In this document: positions 47,946 to 60,675 of the stretch, one piece after another
How the letters are laid out: each line of letters begins with the position of its first letter
How positions within the stretch are numbered: the first letter of the stretch is position 1
Source of the DNA: Echiichthys vipera
Lineage: Eukaryota > Chordata > Actinopteri > Perciformes > Trachinidae
DNA length: 64,000 nt
Assembly (NCBI GenBank): GCA_963691815.1
Contig: OY829659.1
Span: 14,474,179-14,538,178 of the forward strand
Direction: 5' to 3'
Notes under the pieces: generated by a model
Told to the model about the DNA's origin: nothing
The model's input: the letters and a program-made list of their open reading frames with translations, nothing else
The model's database searches: none
Made by a program: the position numbers and the translations under genes

Positions 47946-49180
47946 CAGGCATGTTCAATAATACAATGCAAAGGTCCTATTAGACATTTTTTTTTTCTTA
48001 ATCCTAAACCAAGCAAACTTTCTCCAGGCTCAAGCTTCATATTAAGCATACAGACATGAGAGTGGGATGTCGTGTTATTGTCATTTCCAAGAATTAAGCA
48101 TTTCATTGAAAATTCCACAGTTAGCACCTTGTATTTGGGGAGCAGTCTGTCTGAAATAACATTATGTCCACTTCTCTCCTGCCAGCTGTTCTGTCACTGA
48201 GCAGGTCATGGCAAAGAGAATTTCCCCTTATGTGATCTATTATGTATTACAAGGTTACTAATAGATGTTATTGTGTGTGAATGAAAACGTATGTGCTGTA
48301 ACCCTAACCTTATCTCCATGTCTACTTATAATGTTTAGGGTCTGTATGTGAGCAAATGGAAAGCAGTTTGTTAAACACTGAGTAATTGTGGTCTTATTTC
48401 TTGACTTTAACACCTGATAACAGAAAAACAGCTATGATAGTCGCTTAGCCATTATACTGAAAAAATTACTAATGGCCCCAAGCATTGAAGTCTGAGGTAC
48501 CAGACATCAGAGAAGCTTACGCAGGTGCACTACTCGTTTGTGCGTGCAACTGTTTTTGCGGAAGTATATCTTATAGTTTGGTTTTAGGGAGAAGGCATGT
48601 TTTTAGCGGAGTACTGAGCATACTACTGAATTAATGAGACTTGTAGTATACTGAAAGAGTTGTGGGACAGTTTATAAACGGATGTTTTGATATAGTTACG
48701 CTGTTGTTAAAAGCGTTCACCTCTTACTTGCAGTGCAGTCTCTACACTGAACCCTTTTTTAATACAATATTAAGCAAGTGCAAAAGCTGATTAAGCAGCT
48801 GGGCAAGTTGAGAAACATGGAAGGAGAGGAAGAAAAAGTCTTTTGACAGCTAACTCATTATCTATGTCGTTATCCTCCAGTAGCCAGCTCTTTTCCCCAT
48901 ACCCTCTTTCTGTCTCTCTCTATCTGTCAGTGGATGGATAAAATCTTTCTCTCTCTGAAGGCTTAGCTGAGATTATCCTGGTGTCCCAGGGGAGGGTGGA
49001 AGGGGTGCTGAGATGCCACATTACAGATGTAGCAAACGTTAAAGTGAATTTAATGGGCCTGAGGTTGAGTAGGAGGGTCAGGAATAGGTAGGATAGCAGG
49101 TATGAGGATTCTACCTATATCGCACTCTTCTCACTCTCTTTTTTCTATCCATGCATACCTTCTTGTTTATCCTTATGCTA
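47946..49180. other. Non-coding sequence
   Basis: No gene recognised. A TACTGAGCATACTACTGAATT ... GTAGTATACTGAAAG segment near 48612-48656 has weak internal symmetry. Confidence 0.45.
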
Positions 49181-49411
49181 TGGGGCGGCAGTAGCTCGGT
49201 CCATAGGTAACTTGGCTGGGAACCGGAGGGTTGCCGGTTCGAGTCCCTGTGTGGACCATGAATGATGCATGGACTGGTGGCCGTTGCATTAATTGCATGT
49301 AAATAGGTCATGTCTGTGCATGTGTGTGTATTTCGGGCCTGTGTGTAACATGAACAATAATAATAGAGTGAAAAAATCAAATTGTGATCAAATAAAGGTC
49401 TTCTTCTTCTA
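49181..49411 (+). mobile_element. tRNA-derived SINE of a second family
   Basis: The head GGGGCGGCAGTAGCTCGGTCC carries an A box (TAGCTCGGTCCATAGG, 49192-49207) and a perfect B box GGTTCGAGTCC (49236-49246), separated by GGGAACCGGAGGGTTGCC. The body contains GGACTGGTGGCCGTTGCA, and the 3' end is AATAAAGGTCTTCTTCTTCT. The head matches the widespread percomorph SINE type I know and differs from the family at 2848 and 21848. An 89-codon antisense frame across it is spurious. Confidence 0.9.
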
Positions 49412-50123
49412 TCACTATGCTCTCAATTTCTCTCCATAACCACTAACCACCTCTCTGTTACAGCCTTGTGCCATTTCGCATTGTTCCTGAACTTGCTACC
49501 TTTTTATTTATACACTCAAGATGTAGTAATTGTAATGAGAAATAAAACTAACTTTTCCAAAGAAGTTTTAGTTTTAGATTTTCTTCTTGCACTCCATCTT
49601 TTCTACATTACCTGTTGTCTCCTATGACCTCATTTTATTTTGTTATACACACCAAGTAGAGCACACCCATCCTGTCCTGCCCTCCTCTCCCTGCTGAATA
49701 TGTAACAGATGAAAATTAAATACACCCACACCTCTTACAAAGAAATAGGCCCTCCTGGCTGGCGGTTGCTATGTAACATACTATGGCAAGTTGGCACTAT
49801 TCTGCGCTGTCCCCGGTGTTGAAATGGACACTTAACTGCTTTGTTAGATTCATCTTGTTGTAAATAAGATATCTGCTAAAAGAAAAAAGTTTTTCCATGG
49901 ACAGATTTAAGCAACAGAGACAGTTTCCACTCCTCGTTGAGTCAGCCAGTCAACTTGAGCTAACGTTAGCTTGTAGCGATCATGAGATTTCTCAAACTGA
50001 ATAAAATATACCCCACATAACACTATACTGCTTTGCTAGCTCAATGTTGTTATAACTACAATATTTTTTATTTTCTGTCCATGGACAGATTTAGCTGCTA
50101 TGTCCATGAACATGTAGGCTAAT
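49412..50123. other. Unique non-coding sequence
   Basis: No gene recognised. GGTTGCTATGTAAC near 49764 resembles an RFX-type X-box. Confidence 0.45.
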
Positions 50124-50594
50124 GCTGCATTCCTAAGCACTGGGACATGGGACTTCCTGCATGGAATTTACGAGCTCCGACTTCAAAGCCTTCCAGACCA
50201 TTTAAGTCGAACATAAACAGAAAACATGGACGACTGCCATCAAATACGTTAATAAACATATTATCCAGCAGTGGATAGCATTGGTTGACATTAGAGCGGT
50301 CTTCTAGCTCATCTGGAGCCGTATATATGTAAAAGCTCTGCATATCGCTATGAAATGGAACCGGGTACAATATTACACAGTGCCTTCAGTTTTGCAGTTC
50401 TTTTCTTTGACGTTTTATCTCTCAGAAATTGTGTCTCCACAGGCGCCGCCATTGTTCTCCAACTTATGTTGGTGAGGTCGGGGTTGGTTGAACTCCCCCG
50501 AATTCGCGAGATGGAGGTTCCACTTTGACAAGTATTCCAGTGCACTTTTCCGAGTTGGGGCTCCGAAAGTTCCGACCTCCCTCTGGAAAGCAGC
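50124..50594. mobile_element. MITE-like element with GCTGCATTCC termini
   Basis: The left end GCTGCATTCC (50124-50133) is matched in reverse complement by GGAAAGCAGC (50585-50594) at nine of ten positions. Internal CACTGGGACATGGGACTTCC, GAGCTCCGACTTC and AGTTGGGGCTCCGAAAGTTCCGACCTCC are the kind of phrases found in a fish MITE group with CGGAACTCGGAAGTC motifs. No clear target duplication. No coding sequence, although the 83-codon antisense frame 50119-50370 lies inside. Confidence 0.55.
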
Positions 50595-50871
50595 CTCAGG
50601 TTAAGCTAAAGATTGCACTCTGTCACCACCGTGTCACAGACACACTGTCACAGCTGATAATCCAAACATTTCACTAACAGAGAGTGTTTTAAAAAATAAG
50701 AATAAGTAATCACTTTATAAACATGTTGAATTCTTCTGCAGCAGTTAAGGTTCCTACACTATATAAAAGACATTGAAAGCAGTGTGATATAGAATTTTAT
50801 CAAGGAAGAAGACGTCATAGCCGTAATATATGGAACATCAACATGCACTGTATCATAGTGTGGTTAAAGTA

Positions 50872-51141
50872 AAATTCTGGTGTAAAATCATCTCAGGCTC
50901 TTTTTAGACAAATACACTCATCAAATGAGCCTTCGAGACAATTTTTTTTTGTTTATGAAGTATTAACGGAGAAATCTGGGACGGACGTTAACAGTCACTA
51001 ATGCGAGGGACGCTAATGCGGCTAACACGGTTTAACTCAGGGCCGCAAGTTAAACGCATTACACCTACTTTTTTAACCATTAATGCTCCAAATATTGCCA
51101 AACCTCTGCAGTAGCATGATAGGAGTCCTTTCACATTAAAC
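50872..51141 (+). repeat. Repeat family A, copy 1
   Basis: AAATTCTGGTGTAAAATCAT, CAGGCTCTTT, ACACTCATCAAAT-AGCCTT and, after an extra segment of about 70 bases, CAAGTTAAACGCATTA, CTTTTTTAACCATTAATGCTCC and CAAACCTCTGCAGTAG all recur in the same order on the opposite strand at 57699-57855. The last part, GTAGCATGATAGGAGTCC (51111-51141), recurs in plus orientation at 57458-57488. Confidence 0.85.
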
Positions 51142-52519
51142 GCAGCAAGACTTACCTAAAAGCCCCCGTAAGCTTTAAGTTAAAATTGAAGAGGAGAAAC
51201 TTGCTTTCTCGCTTGTTTTTTTTTTGTCAATTTCTTTTTCCATTCAGTCAGAGCCACTTATGCATGCCTAGTGAGACTCACCACATCCTTAATTGGCTTG
51301 TTCCATCTTATTCACATTCATATTCTAAATATCATTACGTTGTTTTTTTCCCCCTCCATCCCATTAAAGTTGTGTGTTGAAACAAGCCCCTGAGACAGGA
51401 CCCCTGAATGGCAATGTACCTTATCAAAAAGACAGGCTGAGGGGAATATTAAAGAGCCTGTGAGATGCAGCCAGCCTGTTGTAAAGGCACCACATTGGAT
51501 GAACAACAAATATTCATTGGTACTAAATATTTTAAAGTTCATCATTGTTTCCTGACTTCTTTCTTTAATCTTTATAGACACCTTATTAATGGAAAATAAA
51601 TGAATCTGCACATACTTTAATTATGCATTTACAGTATGTGTCCCATAATAGGAAAGTCACAGGTGAATCGTGCAAAACAATATATGCTGCAATAAGTACT
51701 ATAAATAATCATAGAGAGAGCTGACAACAAAAGATGACTAACTCTTGTAATGATAGCAACAAATAGCTCACAAACTCACTTTTCTGTTTATCAAATTGGG
51801 CTTGGATGGTGCTGGATGAGGTGTGATGTATCATCAGCTGCCAGCTTTCACACCGTAAAGACAAATTTTAAAATCTGAGAAAGTAACTTATTGCAGCAGT
51901 GTGCACTTTATTTACTGGCAATATGTGCTATGTAACCACAGATGGCTTGAAACACACAAAAAAAAAGAATACATGTCACACACATTAACAAAAAAAGCAG
52001 CATAAGTATAACCTGCCCAATTATAAAATTCACAAAAACACATACACATATTTGTGCATCAGGTGCCAGAAATGATTAAAGATCTGAGGACTAGAACGGG
52101 TAGATGGGGCCTACCTTTAAGCTGTAAGATCCAAGGTTACAGAGCACCCACCAGAGTTCATATCAGGAACTGCTTCGTATCGCATCGCAGAAGATGAATA
52201 GAATGAAAGTGATAATGGATTCAGGAAATAGGCGGAGGGTAAATTTGATGTAAGACTGCTGTCGGGTAAAGGTGGAAGAAGAGTGATCACAGTGTTAGGG
52301 AGTTACTGCTTCTGCATTCAACACCATCCCACACTGTGGAAGTGTATCTGCAAGCATAGAGGAAACTGGCCCATCTCTGGTCTCTGATTTAGCTCCATAT
52401 GGCTTTCTGCTTGGCATTCTGCTGCACAGATCTTCAGAATCTAAGATTAGAAGATCTATCAAGCATAATGCTTGTATTTTAAGTGTAATTTGAATGCTTT
52501 CTTAACATCTGTTTAATTC
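51142..52519. other. Unique non-coding sequence
   Basis: No gene recognised. Confidence 0.5.
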
Positions 52520-52576
52520 ATTATACAGCACTTTGAACTGCCTTGTGTCTGCAGTGCTCTATAGATAAACCTTGCC
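52520..52576 (+). repeat. Probable retroelement tail (CACTTTGAACTGC type)
   Basis: CAGCACTTTGAACTGCCTTG ... GTGCTCTATAGATAAACCTTGCCTT matches the 3' tail found at the end of many fish SINE or LINE copies. Confidence 0.5.
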
Positions 52577-53191
52577 TTAAAGGTTCTCGAACTTTCAGAA
52601 AACCCTTACTATTAGCAACACCGGCGGTCGCTGTAGGTGAACTGCAGTCAGCATCCTGTTGCCTGCAACTGTGTTCTTGCGCACTCCATAGCCCCAAGTC
52701 CGTAAGACCGGCATCATGTTGGTACAAAGCTATAAAATTAGTATGATTTAATCGTATTTAGAATATCACAAGATTGCTGTTCGCAAATCACTTCATCAGC
52801 CAATGCCACGAAGAAAAAAACGGGAGATTCATGCTGCACAGCCAAGCCACAGCCAGCTGAGCAAGCAAGCTAAAGTCCACCTCACCATTTGCTGCCATTA
52901 CACAGCCACCAACCGTCCATCTCTAGGTAATAACGCAAGAAAAGCATGTGATTCATTTGTTGATGTAAGTGGACCCCATTTAGTTATCACTGAAATGTGA
53001 AACGTCACATCCTTTGGAGTTCCCCTGAAAATATGTCCCAAAACCTTTACACAGAAGTCAGTACACATTCTGTTATTTGGGGCAGAGAAAGTCTGTAAAG
53101 GTCTCAAATTTTGAGTTATGTAACAACCCATTTGCTCAATTTCAATAAAAAATGATTAATGCATGTAAAATGTTACACACTGGTCCTTTAA
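52577..53191. mobile_element. Probable TTAA-ended MITE-like element
   Basis: It begins TTAAAGGTTCTCGAAC at 52577 and ends TACACACTGGTCCTTTAA at 53191, directly after the retroelement tail. The termini pair over TTAAAGG/CCTTTAA. Interior phrases ACCCTTACTATTAGCAACACCGG and GTAGGTGAACTGCAGTCAGC are from a fish repeat I recall. The right end is the same type as the expected end of the 22882-23245 element. Open frames at 52543-52746 and 52803-53000 have no recognisable product. Confidence 0.5.
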
Positions 53192-53397
53192 TATACAGCC
53201 CATACATTAAAACTACCGCCCTTTTTTCAAGAGCAAGGCATCTTTTTTATTTTCAAATATTTTCAAACTATTAAAGGTGTTTAGAAAACCTGAGAATCAG
53301 CTCAGCCTGTGGTCTAGCCTACAAATGACCTGCTGTTGGAAAATGGATTGATGTGTTGCTAAGATACCTTGACAGGGTTGTTAAGGTGAGGGACAGG

Positions 53398-53505
53398 AGA
53401 GCACTGAGCAGATATGATTCCTGCCACAAATGAGACGTATGGTGAAAGATTGTATCGGAGTAGAAATGTCATGCTCTCAGTAATGTCTCCATCAATACCA
53501 ATAAA
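53398..53505 (+). repeat. 108-bp inverted duplicate, copy 1
   Basis: Reverse complement matches 62805-62912 at 107 of 108 positions. Identity stops sharply at both ends. The sequence has no simple repeats, shows no terminal inverted repeats and is not a repeat I recognise. Confidence 0.97.
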
Positions 53506-54064
53506 TCAGAAGCTGTTAATATAACTGTTTTTTGATAAGCCGGGGAAAGGGATAAGACACTTATCCTCATCACGTTTCATCTACTAAAAATTGGTCAGAT
53601 ATTTTTGTCATCTCTTAACAAATCAAGATTTAGAGGAAGGTGATACTGATGTGAATGATCCATTGTTAAAGATTGAGAAAAGTTTGGACGGAAAGAGTTT
53701 CTTATGCCTGTGTGTGGGTGTGTGCTAATGTGAAAGAAAGGAAGTAAAAGGATGAAACAGAAATGCTAGACAGCACAATCAAAGGATCGGGCTTAAATGA
53801 GCTTAAAGGCATACATATTTCAGTCCCCTTTATTTTTAAATAGTTGATAATGTGACTTTTGAGTAGAAATACTGTATGTGGCTTATTTGAGTATGGATAA
53901 CTTTCTTCAAAAGTTAGAAATACATAAATTTCACATTCATGAGGGACCACGTCAAGGTAATGTCGAAGAAAAGTATAGCATCAGCTCCCCGATGGCAAGT
54001 AAGGTAGACTTGTGCTGACAACGAATGACTAAAACACACAAACACACTCGCAAACACTCTCTAT
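53506..54064. other. Non-coding sequence
   Basis: No gene recognised. Confidence 0.45.
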
Positions 54065-54272
<208 letters not shown>

Positions 54273-54429
54273 CTCCCTAACTGGCACAAGTTGACTTAAG
54301 GTGAGAGATGCCGTCTGTTAACAAGCTAGAAGTAACATGTATGTTCTCACAGTTCGATTGTATCTTGCTCTCCTGTCTTTGTCAAACAAACATATAATAT
54401 CTGCTCAGACCATAAGTCATAAGCTACTG

Positions 54430-54431
<2 letters not shown>

Positions 54432-54467
<36 letters not shown>

Positions 54468-54475
54468 TATATATA
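54432..54475 (+). repeat. (AT)n microsatellite
   Basis: AT alternation with one AAAT interruption. Confidence 0.95.
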
Positions 54476-55003
54476 TTGTGCTTCCTTTACAAATAAATTA
54501 AATGACCATGATGACAAATGGTTAAATTTAATATAAAACTACAGAAAAAAAAAGATTCGGGAAAACTAAAAATGTTCAAACCTACTATCGCCTATGCTCA
54601 TACAGTGGACAGTGAGAATGACTCCCTTCTCCTACATGATATGACGTGTTTGAGGTATGACGTACATTGCTTAAAATGCCACTTTAGCCTCCGAATTCTG
54701 CCCATATGTTTTGTAAAACAAAAAACCCTGCATTAACTTTTCAAATGGACATCAAAGAGAAAGGTTGAATGTAAATTCAATAAAAAATTATTAAATTAAC
54801 CTGCAAGTTGCACTTTAAGAATTATAAATCCAAAACATTTCACCAGCACCAGCACAAATCTGTGCAATCCAAATTTTCCAAAGACTAAATAATAACTAGA
54901 ACATTCTGCAAGACATTTTAACTGTGGGCTTGACTTTTACCAGTTCTGAAACTTGGTGCACATCCCAATGCTAAGGTCAAAAGTAGTAAAAGCAGAAGTT
55001 GGC

Positions 55004-55040
<37 letters not shown>
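55004..55040 (+). repeat. (TAG)n microsatellite
   Basis: Twelve near-perfect TAG triplets. Confidence 0.95.
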
Positions 55041-55041
<1 letters not shown>

Positions 55042-55069
55042 AAAAGGCTGTAGTAGTACATGAGAGACC

Positions 55070-55255
55070 AGACGTGCCCAATCCTGCTCTTGGAGAGTTA
55101 CTGTCCTGCATAGTTTAGGTTTCTCTCTGCTCTAACACACCTAAGTCTAATGCTCTGCTCATTATCAAGCTTCAGCTGCTTGATTGAAAGTTTTTAACCT
55201 ATTTTATTTTAACCTATTTACCTGAGTGTAATGCTCTGCTTGTTATCAAGCAAGT
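55070..55255 (+). repeat. Teleost repeat fragment with internal duplication
   Basis: CAGACGTGCCCAATCCTGCTCTTGGAGAG and CACACCTAAGTCTAATGC fit the start of a common fish inverted-repeat element. A 31-bp piece at 55140-55170 recurs at 55221-55251 with four mismatches, so the fragment is partly duplicated. Confidence 0.6.
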
Positions 55256-55439
55256 TTTCTCTCTCTGAATGTGTTTGCTAAACATATTTAACATTGCAGT
55301 CAATGAGAGAAGGAAAGCAGTTCTCGGTGGTTTGAGCCCTAAAATTTAAAAAATATAAGTCCTAGTGCTACAATGAGTACATTTTCTGAAAGAAGACAAG
55401 GATGCCAAGAGAAGTGAAAGTAGTGGAAGCTTAAGGAGA

Positions 55440-55970
55440 AAGTTTTGTCTAAAGAAGTCACACTTGAACGCCAGAGTGGGGCAGAGATCAAAGGGATTCT
55501 TCATACTCTCCCGCGCAATACACACTCATTATAAACTCTGATCAGGTCTAAAAAAAACATAAAACATAACCCGTGATTATAGGAAAAGTGTAAAAGATAT
55601 GAAAGTACAAATATAAAGTCGTATGGGCGTTTAAAGTTGGAATAAAGTCTGTTTCAAAGAGAGGCATGTTTTAGGGGATTTAAAGCTGATTTCCATTGGT
55701 TTGCATTATAAAAAAATATGGAAAAAGGTGAATATATGATAAAGTATGAAAAGAAGAAAAAAGTTAAAGGTGAGCATAAATGAACTAAAGGAGCTGAACA
55801 TTTTGATAGTGGAATGGTTTCTTTAGCTGAAATTATGCAGCAGCTAGAGACTACTGAAAAACGTACGGAAGAAGAAGGAAAAAGAAGAATAAAGATTTGG
55901 ATAACAATAGTTGGGCTTATTGGTGGAAATGCTTACAAAGCATTTCCACCAATAAGCCCGAGAAATAATA
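55440..55970 (+). mobile_element. Teleost repeat ending in a perfect 22-bp hairpin
   Basis: The phrases CGCCAGAGTGGGGCAGAGATC, CGTATGGGCGTTTAAAG, GCAGCTAGAGACTACTGAAA, AACGTACGGAAGAAGAAGG and AAGATTTGGATAACAATAG lead into an inverted repeat of 22 bases per arm (55913-55934 and 55938-55959) with a three-base ACA loop, followed by AATAATAGA. I recall this flank-hairpin layout, with differing hairpins, from many fish loci. The mechanism of spread is unknown to me. Confidence 0.6.
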
Positions 55971-56930
55971 GATTGTGTGCTTTTTAAAGCCTGCAGAATA
56001 AAAAGAAATAATGTTTAATCCCTGTATGCCCATACATGTACGAGTAAAGAACAAAACCTAAAATACTGTCACAAGAGCAGAGGGATATTATCATATAATC
56101 TGTATCAAAGCAGAGGAAGGGAGTCTGGTGATATGTGGCCTGGCATAAATTACCACCACCTATTAATAATCAGCCATGACATGAAGTTATTAGGGCTGTG
56201 ACAAAACCATTTATGATAAATCCGTTGTCTAACCCCAATTACAAGCCACATTATGATTCATTTACATCAAACAAAAGCCTTTCCATATGATGAGAGTATT
56301 TCTTTTTAGAAAAAAAAACATCTTTTTAAAACCTACATTTTTTTCTGGCATGAATTACTATGTTCCATGTAAGGTTCCCTTGAATCATACTATCTAAAGA
56401 AATTACATCGGAAATACTGCCTCCATGCTTTGGATTCAGTCATGAAGATTTAATTCATATCCTCCGGGTTCATTTTTTGGTCTCCTCAATGAACAATGTT
56501 TTTAATAGATTTTATCTTTTTCATACTCAAAGAGTCTTTGAGGCATATTACGTATACATAGTCAGTGTGGTAAATGGCTAAATGATACTAGTGACAGTTA
56601 GCCTGCTACTGATTGATGGTGCTAATGTTAACTTCAGCGGGAGGTTGCTGCAGTACAGTCATAGACCTACAGTAGCATTAGACTGTCGTCTCCAGTAAAT
56701 CTCAGTTTAGATCAGTTGGCTATTGATGGGTTGATTGCTTACAGACAACACTTAGCCTAACAATAATGATTCCTTCAAATATAGATGTCTGGATAGCCAC
56801 TATCCAGCCACTGAGTTAGGTTATTGATCTACTCGGATGGGGGCAGACTAAGAAGACATAGTAGCAATCAAACTTAATATATTTAGGTCATGAACTCTTA
56901 AGTTGCATTGTATTAACATCTATAGGATCT
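55971..56930. other. Unique non-coding sequence
   Basis: No gene recognised. Confidence 0.45.
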
Positions 56931-57350
56931 TCTATTTTCTATCCCCAAAAGGGAGCGCAGCCTTGATGTTTTGCAAAGTACCATTATGCGCTCTGATGTA
57001 CAGTATTGTGCAAGCAATGGCCTCTATGACCTCTAGTAGCTGTAATAAGTATTGCGATAGTAAACAAGGGTGACGAAGTATAAAAGCCCAAAAGAAGTCC
57101 ACGTAAGAAGCAAGGTCGGGGTGGTGGGTGACAAACAAATGGCTTTCACCCAGCGTTCATATCCAGTGTGAAACCAAAGTCAATAGTGACTGTTGACTTT
57201 GTTAAAGATGTAACACAGTCCCTGACTCATTTTAAGCCAATCCATGATCTTTTCCTAACCCTAACCATTTATTGACTTATTTTAATCCAGTCAACCACTT
57301 CCACCACAGAGACAGACAGACCATTCATCCGAACACAATACCCACATTGT
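56931..57350. repeat. Possible degraded teleost repeat
   Basis: Phrases such as GGGAGCGCAGCCTTGATGTT, AAGAAGTCCACGTAAGAAGC and GTCGGGGTGGTGGGTGACAA are familiar from dispersed fish repeats. The 68-codon antisense open frame here has no recognised domain. Confidence 0.33.
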
Positions 57351-57457
57351 CATGACACAGACCTGGATTAAAATTGGGAAAAGTATCGCTTTCAGTGGTT
57401 ATGTTTCATAATGTTAACCATGTGTTTAAAACTGTCATACTGTCAACTGTCATATAT

Positions 57458-57855
57458 GTAGCATGATAAGAGTCCTTACACATTAACCGAAGCACCAACA
57501 ACGTAGTTCGTGAACACAGAGTTTATTAAAAGAGTGTTTTGGAAGACTTACCTACTGGCCCCAGTGTACCAGATTCTCCATTCATGTCAGTTGCCAAATG
57601 CGTTCCAAAAGGAAGTAGCCTATTGACTATTTATTCCAGCAAAACACTTAAACACTGGGTTTGGTGAAATATAAGTTATCAATAGATGGCAAAAAGTGCT
57701 ACTGCAGAGGTTTGGTGTTATTTGGAGCAGTATTAGTGGTTAAAAGGCTGCTTTAATGCATTCAACTTGCTGTTCGTACACAAGAAAAATCCCTCAAAGG
57801 CTTATTTGATGAGTGTAGTTGCCAAAGAGCCTGGTATGATTTTACACCAGAATTT
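57458..57855. repeat. Repeat family A, copy 2 (rearranged, mostly inverted)
   Basis: 57699-57855 matches 50872-51114 in reverse complement, lacking about 70 internal bases. 57458-57488 matches 51111-51141 in direct orientation with three mismatches. The two parts are contiguous in copy 1 but separated and oppositely oriented here. Confidence 0.8.
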
Positions 57856-59650
57856 CACTTGAAGTTGATTTGTATGTCAGAAGAAGCTTGTCATCCTTGT
57901 GGGCCAGGAACAGCAACTATATTAGTCCACAATGGTATTACCAGTCACAGAGGGGCATATGCTGTGACTAGTGATTTTCTTATCAGAGTTTATAACACAT
58001 AAACATCAGCTCTGCAACTTGCAGTAGCATCAAACAGAGTGCACTGAGAAATGTCAGATAACACCCACCCAAAATCAGAGCTACTCCAAACAACAGGTGC
58101 TTGAGCTTCCAAATGTCATATAATTTCTCCCAATGAACAAGCACATTTATGCAACTAAGTCCTCCAAAACCTAATCTCCTCTTTAACTGTATTGTGCACC
58201 TTCTGTGTCAGTGCTTTAATGTGTATTATTGTTAAATTATACAAACAGAGACATGCTTGATCACATGAAAGAGATACATGCATACAGTACATATATAATG
58301 CTGATAGATTATTATCAATAGATTTTATAGAATTTGATATTAAAGTAGATATACAATTGATACAAAGTCCATCAAGAACAGCCTTTTTATTAAATGTCTG
58401 ATCTGTAAACTTTACTTTATCTGTAGCTTTAAATGAATGTCTCATTGATTACAGCTGGTACAGTCCACGGAACACCCACACAGCTTATTATTGCCCTTGA
58501 CTTCTTAATTATAAGTAAACATTTATTTATACCATACACACATGGATACACACAGGGTGTGCCATTTTCACTGTGTGCCCTGAGTTATGCAAAGTGATAA
58601 TGAAGTTTTTTTCATGCAGGGTTTGAAAGCGTAGGCTATATTAAGTGGTAACTGTTTTGACTACAGGATCATGAATGCACATTGATGTGATTTATTTAGT
58701 TTAATGTGAAATGTAAAAACACCCGCAAGTATTCTGTCCTCACATTCCCTCTGGTATTGTACAATAAGGTATTTATTTATACCATTTTTTTTATTCTGTG
58801 TAGTTTTTGTGTTGCTGTGTGTAGAGAAAGAAAATAGACCAGCCGTAAAAAGTTAAGCTCTGCAATTCCCACGCAGATGCACGTGGCTTCCATGGGTTGT
58901 GTAGCAGCTTCAGCTCATTATAATGGATGTGCTCTGCTGCAAGCATGCTGCGGTAGATGTGTCTGCATTAGTCACAAATGGGGTTTACACTGACACTGTA
59001 GATCTTGGCCAGTATAGCTTTTGTACAATGGAGACGGTGAATCGTTTTAGCCCTTATCTACTGTTTGAGGAGGAAGAGTGTACTTGTTTTAAATCTGTGG
59101 AATGCAAAAATATTGTTCCCAGAACATGGATCTAAGGCTAGCCATGTCAGTTGGTATTCACTGAAATTTTGGTTAAGATGTTATTACAATATTATAGAAT
59201 ATATTATCCTAGCATTGATGTACAATTGATACATAATATATTCAATAATAAAGAGAATCTTCCATTCAAGAATTTTACCATTAGTCTGGAAAACATTTTC
59301 AAATCTCACTGAAGTAAATAATATTATTGGACTATAAGAGTGTTGCAAACCTGCAGAGATGAAGCTTTGAATGGCTCAACTGGGTTCTAGAGGTGTGGTT
59401 ACAGCCATTATGCAGGGTTGGCGTGGACTGTGGACCCAATGTGATATCTTTTCATGGGGCCCAAAATCCCTGGGGGCGCCCCTGGATATGCACACAACTT
59501 CGACACTCCACTACCCTACGAGTTGTGCATATAGATTAAGCTGTCCTCCTGATTAAAGCGGAGATGAAGCTATGGACCTCCTGTTGTGACTGACTGAGAG
59601 TGCAGCCTTTACAAACATCTCCAGCAATCCCTTACTCTTTTCATCTCTGT

Positions 59651-59653
<3 letters not shown>
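57856..59653. other. Unique non-coding sequence
   Basis: No gene recognised. Open frames at 58155-58445 (-) and 58923-59135 (+) have no known match. Confidence 0.5.

Positions 59654-59695
<42 letters not shown>
59654..59695 (+). repeat. (CA)n microsatellite
   Basis: Pure CA run of about 42 bases. Confidence 0.96.
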
Positions 59696-59698
<3 letters not shown>

Positions 59699-60486
59699 CT
59701 ATCTATGTTTTTCTGCTGTCTGTGGCTAATTAGTAACTTATTCGTAACAGTTTGCCTGGTTGAAATTGTAAATTTAGATTAGAATTAGGTTTGGATTAAG
59801 GTAATTGTTTGTTTGTTTGTGTTTTGCTTTTAGTACAAAAACATCCATCTAGGTAGGCAAAATGGACATACCCATTTATAACTGTTTGTTTGAGTAACAT
59901 CAGATCTGGATATCTTATCAAAATAGACCTAGTTACATTTTTTAATCATTATACCGTAAGTATTTGTACCAATAGTAATGTAATACTTGCTATGTATCTT
60001 TATCTAATGTTTTCATAATTTTGATTTTACACAAAATCATTCATATTAATCAAAACAATCTGTTATTTTGTTTAAGAAATGCCTTACAGTCACCAATACA
60101 TTTAGCTTTACACATGTATAACATGATAATTTATAACCTCGTAAACGCATAACAAAACTGTGGCCATGAAACATGCATAGCTATATCAAGTGTAATATGC
60201 AGGACAGATACTCTTTTGGTCAAAACAAACAAAAACGCTACAGTTATTTAAAAGCAAATATATGAAGAGTTATTTTACAAAAATAGATAAAAAGCCATTC
60301 TTAAAATAACTATCAACTACTGTTTGATTGACATTCTCTACGCACAAAAAAATATATATGAAAATGACAACCCAACACCAGTGTAATACATAATAAAGGA
60401 AAAAAAAAGATTAAAATATGATTTATATATTTTTATACAGCTTCACCTGGTCATGCTTTAAAGTCGGTCCTTGTAGGACATTAAAT
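59696..60486. other. Unique AT-rich non-coding sequence
   Basis: No gene recognised. Confidence 0.5.

Positions 60487-60675
<189 letters not shown>

Noticed and set aside
55913..55959. microRNA precursor
   Set aside because: A perfect 22-bp stem with a 3-base loop is too short and too perfect for a typical Dicer substrate, and it sits at the end of a repeat.
57254..57267. Telomere-like CCTAACCCTAACC
   Set aside because: Only about two units; occurs as ordinary sequence in fish repeats.
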